Below, in pieces: positions 16,078-25,343 of a stretch of 64,000 bases of DNA. Position numbers and translations under genes: made by a program. Every line of letters begins with the position of its first letter. Position 1 is the stretch's first letter. The stretch is from Roseicyclus amphidinii (GTDB lineage Bacteria > Pseudomonadota > Alphaproteobacteria > Rhodobacterales > Rhodobacteraceae), in assembly GCF_030163755.1 (NCBI RefSeq), contig NZ_JASJOE010000008.1:28887-92886 (forward strand), written 5' to 3'. Under the pieces are notes generated by a model. The model made no database searches, had not been told where the DNA came from, and saw only the letters and a program-made list of their open reading frames with translations.

Positions 16078-18005
16078 CCCTCAAACGCACGCTCGGCACC
16101 TGCTACTACCCCGAACACTGGCCCGAGGAGATGTGGGCCGAGGATGCGCGCCGCATGGCTGATCTGGGTCTGACCTGGGTCAGGATCGGTGAGTTCGCCT
16201 GGTCGAAGCTGGAACCCGCGCCGGGCGATCTGCGCTTCGACTGGCTTGAACGCGCAATGGACGTGCTGCAGGGCGCGGGGCTCAAGGTCGTGCTGGGCAC
16301 CCCCACCGCCACGCCGCCGCGCTGGATGCTGGACCGGCACCCCGACATGCTGGCCGTCGATGTCGAGGGGCGGCCCCGCGGCTTCGGCTCGCGCAGGCAC
16401 TACTGCTTTTCCCATGACGGCTACCGGGCTGAGAGCGTGCGGATCACGACGCTTCTGGCAGGGCGTTTCGGCGGCCGGGTCGAGGCGTGGCAGACCGACA
16501 ACGAATACGGCTGCCATGACACGATCTACAGCTACTCCGACGCCGCCCGCCGCGCCTTCCGCGACTGGCTGGCGCAGAGATACCAGTCGCCCGATGCGTT
16601 GAACCGGGCATGGGGCAATGTCTTCTGGTCGATGGATTACGACAGCTTCGACCAGGTCAACCTGCCGAACCTGACCGTGACCGAGCCGAACCCCGCTCAT
16701 GCGCTGGACTTCCGGCGCTTTTCCTCCGAGCAGGTCGCGCGGTTCAACGCGGCGCAAGTGGCGGCGATCCGCAAACATTCGGACGCGCCGATCAGCCACA
16801 ATTACATGGGCCGGATCGTGGAGTTCGACCATTTCGCCCTTGGTGCCCAGATGGAGATCGCCACCTGGGACAGCTACCCGCTCGGCTTCCTCGAGGACCG
16901 TCTGGAAGAAACACCCGAGCACAAGCGCCACTACGCCCGGCAGGGCGACCCGGATTTCCAGGCCTTTCACCACGATCTCTACCGCGCGGTGGCCGCGCAA
17001 TTCCCCGAGGGTGACACGCCCCGCTGGTGGGTCATGGAGCAACAGCCCGGCCCGGTGAACTGGGCCCCGTCGAACCCCGCGCCCGCACCCGGCATGGTGC
17101 GGCTCTGGACGTGGGAGGCCTTTGCCCATGGCGCGGAATGCGTCAGCTACTTCCGCTGGCGACAGGCCCCCTTCGCGCAGGAGCAATACCACGCGGGCCT
17201 CCTGCGCCCCGACAGCGTCGAGGCCGAAGGCTTTGCCGAGGCGGCCGAGGTGGCCCGCGAGCTGGCCGACGCGCCCGAGGTCGAGATCGCACAAGCGCCC
17301 GTGGCGCTGGTCTTCGATTATGCCTCGGCCTGGGCCTGGGCGGTGCAGCCGCAGGGGCAGGGCTGCGACTACTTCCGGTTGGTCTTCGAAATCTACCGGG
17401 GACTGCGCAAGCTGGGGCTGTCGGTCGATATCCTGCCGCCTGACACCGCGCGGCTGCACGGCTATGCGCTGGTCCTCGTGCCGGGGCTGATCACGCTGAC
17501 CGATACGCTGATGGGCGCGCTTCAGACGACATCTGCGCAGGTCATCCTCGGCCCGCGGACCAACGCCAAGACCGCCAACCTGTCGATCCCCGTGCCCCTG
17601 CCGCCTGCCCTGCCGGGCCTCGACGTGACCGTGTCGCGCGTCGAGACGCTACGCCCCGACATGCCCGTCGCCATGGAGGGCGCGGGGCATGTGACGCTCT
17701 GGCGCGAACAGCTGGAGGGCGGGGCCGACGTGATCGACCGCGATGCCGAGGGGCAACCGGTGACCATGCGTGCGGGAAACCTGACCTATCTCGGCGGCTG
17801 GCCCGACCCGGACCTCCTGCGGCACCTGTTGCTCGGGGCCTGCGCCGAGGCGGGCATTCCCACCATCGACCTTCCGCCTGACATCCGCGTCCGGCAGGCA
17901 GGCACCACCCGGTTCGTCTTCAACCACGGGCCGGGGCCGGTAACCTTCGAGGGGGCGACGCTGCCGCCGGCCGGTGTCGTGCGACAGACCACCGGCGCGG
18001 CGTAG
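16074..18005 (+). CDS. Beta-galactosidase, glycoside hydrolase family 42
   Basis: A 643-aa GH42 enzyme that releases galactose from beta-galactosides. The A domain begins TCYYPEHWPEEMW. The acid/base glutamate is E144 (TDNEYGCHDT) and the nucleophile is E322 (VMEQQPGPVNW), in line with characterised GH42 spacing. The trimerisation domain (ALVFDYASAWAW onward) and the small C-terminal domain are complete. The start is GTG at 16074, inside the stop of the lactonase gene. It closes the galactoside operon, which therefore handles both alpha- and beta-linked galactose. Confidence 0.95.
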   Translation: MTLKRTLGTCYYPEHWPEEMWAEDARRMADLGLTWVRIGEFAWSKLEPAPGDLRFDWLERAMDVLQGAGLKVVLGTPTATPPRWMLDRHPDMLAVDVEGRPRGFGSRRHYCFSHDGYRAESVRITTLLAGRFGGRVEAWQTDNEYGCHDTIYSYSDAARRAFRDWLAQRYQSPDALNRAWGNVFWSMDYDSFDQVNLPNLTVTEPNPAHALDFRRFSSEQVARFNAAQVAAIRKHSDAPISHNYMGRIVEFDHFALGAQMEIATWDSYPLGFLEDRLEETPEHKRHYARQGDPDFQAFHHDLYRAVAAQFPEGDTPRWWVMEQQPGPVNWAPSNPAPAPGMVRLWTWEAFAHGAECVSYFRWRQAPFAQEQYHAGLLRPDSVEAEGFAEAAEVARELADAPEVEIAQAPVALVFDYASAWAWAVQPQGQGCDYFRLVFEIYRGLRKLGLSVDILPPDTARLHGYALVLVPGLITLTDTLMGALQTTSAQVILGPRTNAKTANLSIPVPLPPALPGLDVTVSRVETLRPDMPVAMEGAGHVTLWREQLEGGADVIDRDAEGQPVTMRAGNLTYLGGWPDPDLLRHLLLGACAEAGIPTIDLPPDIRVRQAGTTRFVFNHGPGPVTFEGATLPPAGVVRQTTGAA

Positions 18006-18012
18006 GTCGGCG

Positions 18013-19452
18013 TCACTCGACGAGATAGGCCAGCCGCAAGCCGCCCCAGTGCCGCCCCATCACGGTGATCGGGGCCGAGACGTCCTTCATCATGCGGAAC
18101 TCGCCGTTGCCCATGTCGCGGCGATAGGCCTGCAACAGGAAGGCCCGCGTGCTGCGCGCGGCACCAAGCCCCACGCGGTCGTCGAAGACGCGTCGGTTGC
18201 GGCTGTTGGCCGTGTTCCACGCGGTTTCGCCGGGCCGCTGCGGGTGGCTGAACTTGTTATTGTGGGTCGGGATAAAGCCGTTCCGGTCGATCGCGGCGCA
18301 GAACACGACGTTATGGGCGAAACCCAACATCGGCTCTTGCAGGGCGGGCAGGACGGCATCGGTGAAGGGAACGAAGCGCGTCATCATCTGCTGCGGGTCC
18401 GTGCCGGGGATCGGCCGGTAATTCTCGTCGAACAGCGCATCGAGCGAGATCGCCCCCTTTTCGACCGCTTCCGCGAATATCTTGGAGATCATCCCGGCCA
18501 CGCCCTGCACGGCTTCGATATATGCACTGTCGACGGTTCGCACCCCAAGCCGGGCGGACATGCCGGTGATGGCCTCGGCGCTGTCGGTGATCTGCAACAG
18601 CGTGTCCGATGCCGCCGAAAGATGCGCGGTCGAGGTCTCGACCGTGCCGCTGAGCGCGCCGACATCGCCCAGTGTTTGCGTGATCGCATCGCCGATGATC
18701 TGGGCCGAGCTGCTGATCAGGGTCTGTTTCGAGCGCACGTCGGACAGGGTTGCCGGCAGTTCCTCGATCTCCGAGCCGATGGTCGCGGTCTTTGTCCGCA
18801 GGTCATCGGCGATCTGCGTCGCGTCGGCGACCTCCTCCATCACGCGGTGCAGTTCGGCCGAGAGTTTCTCGACCGTTTCGCCGATCTCGGCGGTGGCGGT
18901 GCTGGCCTGCGTGGACAGGGTCTTCACCTCGCCCGCCACGACGGCGAAACCGCGCCCGTGGACGCCCGCGCGCGCGGCCTCGACCGCCGCGTTGAGCGAC
19001 AGGAGGTTGGTGTGCCGGGCGATGCCCGCGACATGGTCCGAGACCTTGGCCACGCGGCCCAGCGTATCGGCCACCGTGCCAAGATGGGCGTTGATCGCGC
19101 TGACCTGTTCGGTCAGCTGCGTGACGCGTGCCAGCATCTCCGACAGGCGCACGGTGGTGTCGGCCACGCGGTGCTCGGCCGTGCCCGAGGCCTCGAGCGC
19201 CATGTTCGCCGCGTCAAGGACGCGGTCGCTGTTTGCCGCCATGTCGGTCATGCGGTCGCGGATCACGCGGAACCCGTCACGCTGCTGAACGGCGTGGACA
19301 GACACGTCCTGCACCGCGCCCGCCACCGAGGCAATCGTGACCGACAGGTCGCCCACGCGGCGCGCGATATCCGACAGGGCTTCGCCCTGCTTCTTGTCGA
19401 GTGCGACGACACCAACCGCCTGCCCGTCGACCGGGGGCTTTGCTTCAAACAT
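18013..19452 (-). CDS. Cytosolic methyl-accepting chemotaxis-like protein
   Basis: A 479-aa protein without transmembrane segments. Residues about 60-310 are a long coiled-coil signalling region containing the receptor hairpin signature ([32 protein letters not shown]) that binds CheA and CheW. The C-terminal ~130 residues form a sensor-like domain with [19 protein letters not shown] and an arginine/aspartate-rich continuation. I recognise this as a recurrent tail of soluble transducers, but its ligand is unknown. It is convergent with the beta-galactosidase gene (7 bp apart), so a link to galactoside sensing is possible but unproven. Confidence 0.88.
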   Translation of the reverse strand: MFEAKPPVDGQAVGVVALDKKQGEALSDIARRVGDLSVTIASVAGAVQDVSVHAVQQRDGFRVIRDRMTDMAANSDRVLDAANMALEASGTAEHRVADTTVRLSEMLARVTQLTEQVSAINAHLGTVADTLGRVAKVSDHVAGIARHTNLLSLNAAVEAARAGVHGRGFAVVAGEVKTLSTQASTATAEIGETVEKLSAELHRVMEEVADATQIADDLRTKTATIGSEIEELPATLSDVRSKQTLISSSAQIIGDAITQTLGDVGALSGTVETSTAHLSAASDTLLQITDSAEAITGMSARLGVRTVDSAYIEAVQGVAGMISKIFAEAVEKGAISLDALFDENYRPIPGTDPQQMMTRFVPFTDAVLPALQEPMLGFAHNVVFCAAIDRNGFIPTHNNKFSHPQRPGETAWNTANSRNRRVFDDRVGLGAARSTRAFLLQAYRRDMGNGEFRMMKDVSAPITVMGRHWGGLRLAYLVE

Positions 19453-19577
19453 GTTCCCGTTGCTCCTTGTTCGCTGGGGACTCCAACGGTGAGGAAGCGG
19501 CGCCGTTTAGGCGGCTGTGCGAGATTCATCTTCCGGTGGTTGCGACGGTGGCGGGTTCGCCTTGCCGAGGGCGGCGC

Positions 19578-20507
19578 TCAGCCCTTGTCGATCGTCTCGT
19601 TATAGGTCGCGTCGAGCCGCGATTGCAGGTAGTCCGCCGCGCGGATGGCCGGGTATCTCGGCGCGCCGGTGCCCGGCAGGGCCTCGACCACCACGTCGGG
19701 GTTCGCCTCGACGAACATCGCCACGGATCGGCGCCGCCGCCGGGGCGGCAAGACCCGATGCGGGGTCGAGACGTAGATGTCGTTCGTCCATCGCATCAGG
19801 CAATCGCCGATGTTGACGACATAGGCCCCCGCCACATGCGGCACGTCCATCCAGTCGCCACCACGCGGCTTCACCTGCAGCCCCGGCTCGCCATCCGTCA
19901 TCAGGAGCGTGACCACCCCGTAATCCGAATGCGCGCCCGCCCCGATCTCGCCTTCGGCACCGGTCGCAGGCGGGTAGTGCAGCACGCGCAGCGCGGCCAG
20001 CGGCTCGTGAAAGGCGCCGTCGAAATGATCCTCTGCCAGCCCGAGATCGAGCGCGATGGCACGGCTCAGCCGCACGCCGAGATCGAGCGCCGCGTCGTAA
20101 TAGGTCAGCATCGTCTCGCGGAAGCCGGGCAGGTCGGGCCACTGGTTCACGCCGCGGAACGGTTCGCCTGCGATGACGCGCGGGTCGGACGGGTCCATGT
20201 CGTAGCCGATGTTGAAGCTTTCCTTGCGGTCCTTCTGGCCGCTCGTCTCGTCGAGGCTTTCCAGCCCGTCATGCGCCCAGCCGCGGTAATGCGGCGTCTT
20301 CAGGATCGAGACTTTTTCCTTCTCCGCCACCGGCAGGCCGAAGAACGCATCGGCGGCCGCGAAGACGCGGGCCTGCAGATCGGCGTCTATGCCGTGCCCC
20401 GTCAGCAGGAAGAACCCCGGTCCCCGCGCCGCGGCACCCAGATCGGCAACGAAGCCCGCGCGGTCCTCGCCCGAGGTGAAGCGTTCGAAATCCAGAACCG
20501 GGATCAT
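19578..20507 (-). CDS. Isopenicillin N synthase family 2OG-Fe(II)-type oxygenase
   Basis: A 309-aa non-heme iron dioxygenase. The double-stranded beta-helix holds the iron triad H-x-D in GAHSDYGVVTLL and the distal histidine in STPHRVL, followed by the arginine/serine pair RRRSVAMF for 2-oxoglutarate. The N-terminal DIOX_N region begins MIPVLDFERF and GPGFFLLTGHGI. It lies at the downstream end of a minus-strand gene array and overlaps the previous gene by 4 bp (ATGA). It probably oxidises or hydroxylates an intermediate of the pathway, but the substrate is not evident. Confidence 0.9.
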   Translation of the reverse strand: MIPVLDFERFTSGEDRAGFVADLGAAARGPGFFLLTGHGIDADLQARVFAAADAFFGLPVAEKEKVSILKTPHYRGWAHDGLESLDETSGQKDRKESFNIGYDMDPSDPRVIAGEPFRGVNQWPDLPGFRETMLTYYDAALDLGVRLSRAIALDLGLAEDHFDGAFHEPLAALRVLHYPPATGAEGEIGAGAHSDYGVVTLLMTDGEPGLQVKPRGGDWMDVPHVAGAYVVNIGDCLMRWTNDIYVSTPHRVLPPRRRRRSVAMFVEANPDVVVEALPGTGAPRYPAIRAADYLQSRLDATYNETIDKG

Positions 20508-21130
20508 GCTGCCGCCTCCTGCTGTTTGCCATCCGCCCCGATCAGACGGTCCATCTTCGCGGCGACCTTTTCAAGGTGGCGTGCCCGGCTTGCGTCGGTC
20601 GAACTGTCCATCAGGTAATGCGCGGCAAAGGCCGTCCGGCACCCCTTGGCGCAGAGCAGCCTGACACCGCGCAACAGCGTGCGGCGGCCCGGCGCGCCGA
20701 TCATCCGCGTCAGCCACCAACTTGCGCCGCAGGTCGTGAAGACGCCCAGCCGCGTGACATGGGTCAGGCCGGGGCGGATATTGGCGTTCTGCGCATCCGG
20801 CATCAGGAAGGCCACGCCCGGCAGCATGACCCGGTCGAGCCAGCCCTTGATCATCGCGGGCAGGCCATACCACCAGGTCGGGTAGACGAAGATCAGCGCA
20901 TCGCACCATGTCAGGTCCGCCACATGGCTTTCGACCGGCAGGCGGTTGCCCGGCTCCACCTCGTAGCCCTCGTGCTCGGGGGCTGACAGCACCGGGTCGA
21001 AACCCTCGGCGTAAAGGTCGCGCAGGCGCACCTCCGCCCCCGCGGCTTCGAGCTTGCCGAGGATCACGTCGCGCACGGCCTCGGTGAAGCTGCCCCGCCT
21101 CGGGTGGCAATAGATCACCAGTGCGCGCAT
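20504..21130 (-). CDS. NAD(P)H dehydrogenase (quinone) family flavodoxin-fold protein
   Basis: A 208-aa flavodoxin-like FMN/FAD reductase of the NQO1/KefF family. The phosphate loop is IYCHPRRGSF, and the flavin-contacting segment FVYPTWWYGLPAMIKGWLDR is classic for the family. It overlaps the dioxygenase start by 4 bp and abuts a second, related reductase at 21130. Two tandem paralogues of this family beside an FAD oxidase and a dioxygenase suggest supply of reducing power to a ring-cleaving or hydroxylating step. Confidence 0.9.
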   Translation of the reverse strand: MRALVIYCHPRRGSFTEAVRDVILGKLEAAGAEVRLRDLYAEGFDPVLSAPEHEGYEVEPGNRLPVESHVADLTWCDALIFVYPTWWYGLPAMIKGWLDRVMLPGVAFLMPDAQNANIRPGLTHVTRLGVFTTCGASWWLTRMIGAPGRRTLLRGVRLLCAKGCRTAFAAHYLMDSSTDASRARHLEKVAAKMDRLIGADGKQQEAAA

Positions 21131-21711
21131 CAGAACGTCTCCATCTCGCGGCCCACGCGGGCGAGGAACGCGCCCCGCTTCGCATCATCCGCTCGGTTCA
21201 TGTCATAAAGCGCGAGGTAGCGCATCTTCTGCGGCCTGCAGACATGCCAGACCGCCCGCGTCACGCATTTGCGCGGCGGATCACCCACCAGAAACGCGCG
21301 CATCCGGGTGCCGCCATAGGTGGTGACGGCGGCCAGCTTGCGGATATGGGTGAGGTTCGGCTTCACCTTGCCGTCCTCCAGCCGAAAGGACACGCCGGGC
21401 AGGAAGACCCGGTCGAGAAACCCCTTGAGGATCGCAGGGTAGCCGAAGTTCCAGACCGGGAAGACCATCACCAACGCATCGGCGGCGCGCAGCCGTTCGA
21501 CATACTCCGCGACGGGCGTGATGTTGGCCGGTTCCTCGTGATAGCCGCGCCGCTCCTCCTCGGTCAGGACGGGCGAGAAGCCTTCGGCGTTCAGGTCGCA
21601 ATCGTCGACCTCCCAGCCCGACTTGCCAAGGCGTTCCACGACGGTCGCATGAAGCGCCGAGGAGAAGCTTTCCGGGCAAGGATGCGCGAACAGAACCAGC
21701 GCCCGTTTCAT
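21130..21711 (-). CDS. NAD(P)H dehydrogenase (quinone) family flavodoxin-fold protein, second copy
   Basis: A 193-aa paralogue of the downstream reductase. The N-terminal loop LFAHPCPESFSSALH and the flavin segment VFPVWNFGYPAILKGFLDRV are intact, as is TYGGTRMRAFLVG. It ends one base into the start of the next gene (single-base overlap at 21130). It shares the fold and several motifs with its neighbour but is clearly diverged, suggesting functional specialisation rather than recent duplication. Confidence 0.9.
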   Translation of the reverse strand: MKRALVLFAHPCPESFSSALHATVVERLGKSGWEVDDCDLNAEGFSPVLTEEERRGYHEEPANITPVAEYVERLRAADALVMVFPVWNFGYPAILKGFLDRVFLPGVSFRLEDGKVKPNLTHIRKLAAVTTYGGTRMRAFLVGDPPRKCVTRAVWHVCRPQKMRYLALYDMNRADDAKRGAFLARVGREMETF

Positions 21712-21789
21712 GTCATGCGGCTCTTCATCTTTCCCTAAATACGGCGGAGCCCCCCGGCGGGTCGCCTCGCGCAGCGAGGCGAAACCCCG

Positions 21790-23202
21790 TCACTCCGCCG
21801 CCTCCGGCTTGGGGGTCATCGCGGGATAGCGGTACATCTCGGCATAGTCGAAATCGGGCGTGTCCCAAGTGACCATCTTGCCGGGGTTGAGCAGCCCCTT
21901 CGGGTCCGCCTCGCGCTTGAAATCCAGCTGGCGCTGGTCCGCGGACTGCCGCCCGCCTTCCTCCAGCGTGTAGCGATGCGGGTTGAAGATCAGCGCGCCG
22001 GCCTCCTCGTGCATCCGCACGATCTCGTCCAGCCGCTCCTTCGTGGTGAACTTCACGAGCGACAGACCGGCAAAGGCGATCTTGCCCTCCATGCGGATCG
22101 CCTCGAGATGCTGCAGAACCTCGGGGCTCAGGGCATCGCGCATCTTCTCGATCAGCTTCAGATGCTCGGGAAAGCCGTAGCGCACCTGAAGGTAGGTGAT
22201 CGACGGATCGACCTTCAGCGCGCGCAGGGTCGTGTGGTTCCAGCCGTATTCGAAGACCGGGCCGGGCGTCTTGGGCCAGTCGTTGTCATCCGAGCGGTAG
22301 ATCATCCGCGCCTCGGGGTGCCGCCCGAGGAAGGTCAGGAACCCGTCCATCGAATGCGGCGCCACCATCAGGCCGATCAGCGTGTCGTCGGCCTCGATAT
22401 GCGGCTTCACGCGGCTGAAATAGTCGTAGGGTGCGGGCGCCTCGTAGACGCTCGCAAGCTTCAGAAGGATGCCGTCCTGGTTGGCCAGCGCATCGGTGAA
22501 GCGCGCGGCCTTAATGAAATCCTTGGTCGCCACGAAGATCTCGACCCAGTCATAGGCGGGGGCCAGCGGCAGCTCCAGCTCGGTGATGATGCCGTTGGTG
22601 CCGTAGGCGTGGCTGACGCGGGCCAGTTCCTCGCCGCGGAACTCCAGAACGCGGGGCTCTTCCTCCATGGTCACCACGCGCAGGCGGATGATGTTGCCCA
22701 GGTCTCGCAAAGACCCCCAATGGACCGAGCCGACACCGCCCGAGCCGCCGGCGATGAAGCCGCCGATCGTGGCCGTCGCCCAGGTCGATGAGAACATGCG
22801 GATTTCCTGCCCGGAATGCGCCTTGCAATGGGCATCGAGGTCTTTCAGCAGGATGCCCGGCTCGCAGACGACGCGGCCCGGTGTCACCTCCTTCACCTTG
22901 TCGAGGTGGCGCAGGTGCATGACGCAGCCGCCGCGCATCGGCATGGCCTGACCGTAATTGCCGGTGCCCGCGCCGCGGGTGGTGACCGGCACGTCATGGG
23001 CATAGCAGGTGCGCAGCACCTCGATCACCTCGGCCTCGGATTTCGGGTTCACCACGAAATCCGCCTCGAGGTGGTCCATCGCCTCCTTCAGGACGGGCGA
23101 ATACCAGAAGAAATCGCGGCTTTTCGCGCGGATGGTGGCCGGGTTCTCGTCCTGCTCGATATGGGCGAGGGCGGCCTTGGCCGCGGCGACGTTCGGTTGC
23201 AT
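21790..23202 (-). CDS. FAD-binding oxidoreductase (VAO/PCMH type)
   Basis: A 470-aa flavoprotein of the vanillyl-alcohol-oxidase fold. The FAD-binding domain spans about residues 55-230 with TTRGAGTGNYGQAMPMRGG and the pyrophosphate loop ATIGGFIAGGSGGVGSVHWG. A C-terminal substrate domain follows. GlcD/lactate-type relatives oxidise hydroxy acids, but this one has no visible Fe-S domain. It starts immediately after the amidohydrolase stop (23203), so the two are one transcription unit. The substrate is unknown. Confidence 0.9.
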   Translation of the reverse strand: MQPNVAAAKAALAHIEQDENPATIRAKSRDFFWYSPVLKEAMDHLEADFVVNPKSEAEVIEVLRTCYAHDVPVTTRGAGTGNYGQAMPMRGGCVMHLRHLDKVKEVTPGRVVCEPGILLKDLDAHCKAHSGQEIRMFSSTWATATIGGFIAGGSGGVGSVHWGSLRDLGNIIRLRVVTMEEEPRVLEFRGEELARVSHAYGTNGIITELELPLAPAYDWVEIFVATKDFIKAARFTDALANQDGILLKLASVYEAPAPYDYFSRVKPHIEADDTLIGLMVAPHSMDGFLTFLGRHPEARMIYRSDDNDWPKTPGPVFEYGWNHTTLRALKVDPSITYLQVRYGFPEHLKLIEKMRDALSPEVLQHLEAIRMEGKIAFAGLSLVKFTTKERLDEIVRMHEEAGALIFNPHRYTLEEGGRQSADQRQLDFKREADPKGLLNPGKMVTWDTPDFDYAEMYRYPAMTPKPEAAE

Positions 23203-24483
23203 TCAGGTCCTCATCAGCTCGTCGAGTTCAGCGTAATCGGGAAGTCTGCGGTCGATCTGCTCGCCCCGGCGCAGCACGATCCGGTCGGCCTGCGGCCGCG
23301 CGAAAAGCTCGGTCCAGCTGCGCGCCTTGACGATCACGAGGTCGGCGGGCGCGCCTTCGGCCAGCGAGGGGGCCTCGAAGCCGCAACTTGCCGCCGGATC
23401 GGTCAGGAAGCTTGTCGTCCAGTCGCTGCGCGAATGGTCGAGGTGCCCGATCCGCGTCGCCTCGCGCATCACCTCGAGCATGTCCATGTCGCCATAGGCG
23501 TAGAACGGATCACGCGTGTTGTCGGAGGCAAAGCTGACCCGGATGCCGCGCGCGCGCATCTCGTGGACCAGCGTGATCCCCCGGCGGCGCGGCGTGCGGG
23601 CCGTGCCCTGTGGCGTGCGGTCCTGCAAATAGAGATTGCACATCGGCAGGCTGACCACGTCGATCCCGGCCTTTGCGACCATATCGAGCGTGTCCATCGC
23701 GCGGCCCTCGTCCTGCGCGGAGAGCGAGCAGCAATGCCCCACGACGACGCGCCCCGAGAACCCCGTCTCCATCTTCAGCTCGGCGATGTCGCGCAGTGTC
23801 TCGACGCTGGCGTCCATCGTCTCGTCCACGTGGAAATCGGCGTCCAGCCCGCGCGCCTCGGCCTGCGCGAAAAAGCCCCGGATGCGGTCGCGCAGGTCGT
23901 CCATCGGGTAGGTGACCATCCCCAGCACACCGCCCTTCGTCTCCGCCACGAGGTCGGCGGTGTGGCCGAAGGCCCCGCTGTCGTCCGTCCACTTGTCGCA
24001 GCCGATCAGGCAGACGGCCTGCAGCGCGATGCGGCCCGCCCACTCGGCTTGCAGCTCGCGGAAGACGGGCCATGTGATGTCGTCCTGCGGCGCGATGCTG
24101 TCGAGATGCGTGCGGATCGCACGCGTGCCGTGCGCATGGGCGCAGCGCAGCGAGAAGTCCATCCGCGGGCGCAGGTCGGCGGCACTCCAGCGCGCGGAAC
24201 TGTCGGCGCGCACGGTCGTCAGCGCGCCCATGAAACTGCCGTCGGGGTTCGGGCTGCGCGGCCAGATATGGCCCTTGTCCAGATGCGTGTGCATGTCGAC
24301 GAAGGCGGGAAAGACCATCGCCCCCTTCATGTCCACGGCAATGGGTTGCGGCCCGGCGATGCGCCCGCCCGAGATCGAGATGTCGGTGCGGACAAGGTCG
24401 CCCTCCTGACCGATCAGGCAGGCGGGGACGGTGACGTTTGTCAGCGTCACGTCCCCGTGCGGAAGCTGGGTGAAATCCATCAT
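23203..24483 (-). CDS. Cytosine deaminase-like amidohydrolase
   Basis: A 426-aa amidohydrolase-superfamily enzyme resembling cytosine deaminase (CodA) and N-isopropylammelide hydrolases. Metal ligands are seen in FVDMHTHLDKGHIW (HxH), in DFHVDETMD and VVGHCCSL, and the catalytic aspartate in FASDNTRDPFYAYGDMD. It hydrolyses an amino or amide group on a nitrogen heterocycle. The start at 24483 (MMDF) overlaps the permease stop by 4 bp. Placement right after an NMT1-type importer implies that the imported compound is its substrate. Confidence 0.9.
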   Translation of the reverse strand: MMDFTQLPHGDVTLTNVTVPACLIGQEGDLVRTDISISGGRIAGPQPIAVDMKGAMVFPAFVDMHTHLDKGHIWPRSPNPDGSFMGALTTVRADSSARWSAADLRPRMDFSLRCAHAHGTRAIRTHLDSIAPQDDITWPVFRELQAEWAGRIALQAVCLIGCDKWTDDSGAFGHTADLVAETKGGVLGMVTYPMDDLRDRIRGFFAQAEARGLDADFHVDETMDASVETLRDIAELKMETGFSGRVVVGHCCSLSAQDEGRAMDTLDMVAKAGIDVVSLPMCNLYLQDRTPQGTARTPRRRGITLVHEMRARGIRVSFASDNTRDPFYAYGDMDMLEVMREATRIGHLDHSRSDWTTSFLTDPAASCGFEAPSLAEGAPADLVIVKARSWTELFARPQADRIVLRRGEQIDRRLPDYAELDELMRT

Positions 24484-25343
24484 GTCTCCCGGCTCACGGC
24501 GCTTTCGTGCCACTTGCGCAGCAGGAGGTGCGACAGCACGCTAAGGGCCGCGAAGATGAAGACGCCCATCGCGGCCACCAGCGCCAGCGCCGCGAACATG
24601 CGCGCGATGTTCAGGCGGTAGCCTGCCTCCTGGATGCGGAAGGCAAGGCCCGAACCGATCCCGCCCGTGCCCGCGACCAGTTCCGCCACCACCGCGCCGA
24701 TCAGCGACAGGCCGCCCGCGATCTTCAGACCGCCGAGGAAATAGGGCAGCGCCGAGGGCAGTTGCAGGTAGCGCAGCCGTTGCCAGCGGTTCGCGCCGTA
24801 GATGCGGAACAGGTCGCGCAAGTTGTGATCGACGCTGTTCAGCCCCAGCGTGGTGGAACTCAGGACCGGAAAGAACGCCACCAGCCACGCGCACAGCAGC
24901 ATCCCCGCGACCTTGCTGTCGACATAGATGAAGATCAGCGGCGCGATGGAGACGACGGGCGTGACCTGCAGGATCACGGCATAGGGGTAGAAGCTCAGTT
25001 CCAGCATCTTCGACTGGTTGAATAGGATGGCGAGCCCCGCGCCGCCGACCACCGCCAGGAGCAGCGCCAGAAGCGTGATCCACCCGGTCAGGTAGGCCGC
25101 GTCGATCAGCATGGCCCAGTCATCGACAAGGCTGCCCCAGACCCGGTCCGGCCCCGGCAGGATATAGTGCGGGATGTCATTGGCGCTGACGATCCAGCCC
25201 CAACCGAGGATGGCCAGCACCATGATGCCCACGGGCAGCGCCCATTTTGCGGTGCGCTCGACCCGTGCGGCGCGGGCGCGGCGCATCTCGTCCTCGTCGC
25301 GGGTTTCGGTCGTGCCAAGCGTCTGGTCGTCGGCAAGGCTCAT
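24480..25343 (-). CDS. ABC transporter permease (SsuC/TauC/ThiX type)
   Basis: A 287-aa permease with about six helices, a cytoplasmic N-terminus rich in arginine, and the EAA-like loop DLFRIYGANRWQRLRYLQLP. This class imports sulfonates, nitrate or pyrimidine precursors. The ATG at 25343 overlaps the ATPase stop (ATGA); the frame stays open far upstream, but that part overlaps the ATPase gene and is a shadow. It is the second component of the importer encoded from 27191 downwards. Confidence 0.92.
   Translation of the reverse strand: MSLADDQTLGTTETRDEDEMRRARAARVERTAKWALPVGIMVLAILGWGWIVSANDIPHYILPGPDRVWGSLVDDWAMLIDAAYLTGWITLLALLLAVVGGAGLAILFNQSKMLELSFYPYAVILQVTPVVSIAPLIFIYVDSKVAGMLLCAWLVAFFPVLSSTTLGLNSVDHNLRDLFRIYGANRWQRLRYLQLPSALPYFLGGLKIAGGLSLIGAVVAELVAGTGGIGSGLAFRIQEAGYRLNIARMFAALALVAAMGVFIFAALSVLSHLLLRKWHESAVSRET

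Noticed and set aside
17974..19605. A 543-codon plus-strand frame opposite the chemotaxis-type gene
   Set aside because: The minus-strand product contains intact receptor-signalling motifs; the plus-strand product is low-complexity and antisense to it.
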